Part shown: positions 63,501 to 64,000 of the stretch, one piece after another
How positions within the stretch are numbered: position 1 is the first letter of the stretch
How the letters are laid out: the number at the start of each line of letters is the position of its first letter
NCBI RefSeq assembly: GCF_038396675.1
Contig: NC_088921.1
Span: 20,965,001 to 21,029,000, forward strand
DNA from: Hydra vulgaris
Taxonomy: Eukaryota; Cnidaria; Hydrozoa; Anthoathecata; Hydridae
Length of the DNA stretch: 64,000 nt
Direction of reading: 5' to 3'
The notes under the pieces: generated by a model
Told to the model about the DNA's origin: nothing
Database searches by the model: none
Seen by the model: the letters and a program-made list of their open reading frames with translations, nothing else
Translations under genes and position numbers: made by a program

Positions 63501-64000
63501 CATCAAAAAAGTACAAATAAAATGGGAAGTTAAACTTCAAAGGAACCTACCTTGGAAAAAAATATGGCTACAAAACTTTAAATCATATGCACAAGGCCCG
63601 TGCAAAAACACACTTTGGAGAATTCTGACAGACTCGTTACCAACTTTTGAAAAAATAAAAAAGTGGAACAAAAATCGAGGACGAGGAAACACAGCCTGTA
63701 AAGTTTGTGGTAAAAATGAGGACACATTGCACCCCTTCATTTCATGTAAGATCGCAAGAAGTGTGTGGCTAGCTTTCAAAAACATTTACGAAAAACTTAT
63801 CCCAGAACAAAAGTTTAACACAGTTCATACAGTTTTTCTAATAAACACAGAAAACCTACCAAAAAACAACTTTACAGCAAAAATTGTAACAACACTAACA
63901 AATATAATCACAACGGAGCTATGGAGAGCTAGAAACAAAAATGTAAAAGAAAAAAAAACACAACATCAAAAACAATAATAGCAAAAATTAAAAACGAAAT
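60582..64000 (+). pseudogene. ORF2 with two shifts, 3' end outside window (E20)
   Basis: Starts MAIKIISFNVNGLND. The endonuclease has MQETH and INIYG, then a one-base indel near 60918 shifts the frame; GDFN follows at about 61000. From there it is open for nearly 1000 codons: SRIDRIY, LSDHRAL, WRPISLLCSDYKI, IDQEKAFDKIDR, GVRQGDPISLMLY, YADD, and CX2CX7HX4C (CKVCGKNEDTLHPFISC). A second shift in the A run near 63950 replaces the conserved C-terminus. Two breaks in homopolymer-like places could be sequence error, so the element may be close to intact. Confidence 0.85.

Larger units (their letters stand above)
59078..64000 (+). mobile_element. E20: autonomous U2-specific LINE, runs off the window
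   Basis: The 5' junction is at U2 nt 28, as in E10 and E14. The leader (59078-59281) includes GGCTTATTGGCT (59143-59154), two bases different from U2 stem-loop I, a T run (59211-59223), and an inverted repeat AAATACCTATGAGTATTT. ORF1 and ORF2 follow with a gap of about 125 bp. The 3' end lies outside the window. Confidence 0.9.

Noticed and set aside
1-64000. Host protein-coding genes or introns
   Set aside because: Every long open frame belongs to a retrotransposon, and all sequence outside the elements is U2 gene or spacer.

Overview
The window is a eukaryotic, almost certainly animal, tandem array of U2 small nuclear RNA genes that has been colonised by site-specific non-LTR retrotransposons. 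The repeat unit is 366 bp: a U2 gene of about 190 nt plus a spacer of about 176 bp. The gene has the canonical 5' end, stem-loop I, the GTAGTA branch-site recognition sequence, an ATTTTTGG Sm site and a terminal stem-loop IV. Fifteen uninterrupted U2 copies are present, and nearly all of them are identical. I cannot name the species. The AT-rich composition and the U2 sequence suggest an invertebrate, but that is inference.

Twenty insertions (E1 to E20) cut other U2 copies. All lie on the + strand. All but the last, which leaves the window, end in a poly(A) or A-rich tail joined to U2 nucleotide 36. Most have their 5' junction after U2 nucleotide 47, so U2 nt 36-47 is a 12-bp target-site duplication. 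Between insertions the array resumes with exact spacing.

The insertions form four kinds. (1) Autonomous two-ORF LINEs: E3, E10, E13, E14 and E20. Their ORF2 carries an apurinic-like endonuclease, a reverse transcriptase and a C-terminal CCHC motif. This fits the Tx1 group, in which the U2-specific Keno elements are known. E10 (24.4-30.9 kb) has both ORFs open; E3 has an open ORF2 but lacks most of ORF1; the others are broken. (2) Twelve ORF1-only elements in four groups: A = E1, E4, E7, E15, E18; B = E5, E6, E17; C = E11, E16; D = E2, E19. They encode a protein related to the autonomous ORF1 with an added C-terminal lysine-rich domain that is duplicated internally in groups A-C. Six of these ORFs are open. 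(3) Two noncoding SINE-like elements, E8 and E9, whose 3' tail matches that of E16. (4) One very short fragment, E12.

The most unusual signals concern how these elements use U2. Their 5' leaders carry segments resembling U2 stem-loops I and III. At two insertions (40.83-40.90 kb and 48.54-48.67 kb) an extra U2 5' end is joined to the element, as expected if the retrotransposed RNA began at the U2 start site. Three of the four autonomous elements whose 5' end is visible or near complete share a 5' junction at U2 nt 28, as if inherited through such a leader. The 3' UTRs of E3, E10 and E13 carry tandem double-hairpin units with compensatory base changes.

The first 4.5 kb and the block at 53.9-58.5 kb are copies of one another with the same truncation point, so the array itself has been duplicated, or two haplotypes were assembled in series. 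Copies between about 46 and 58.5 kb carry many more single-base differences than the rest, which may be real decay or lower sequence accuracy.
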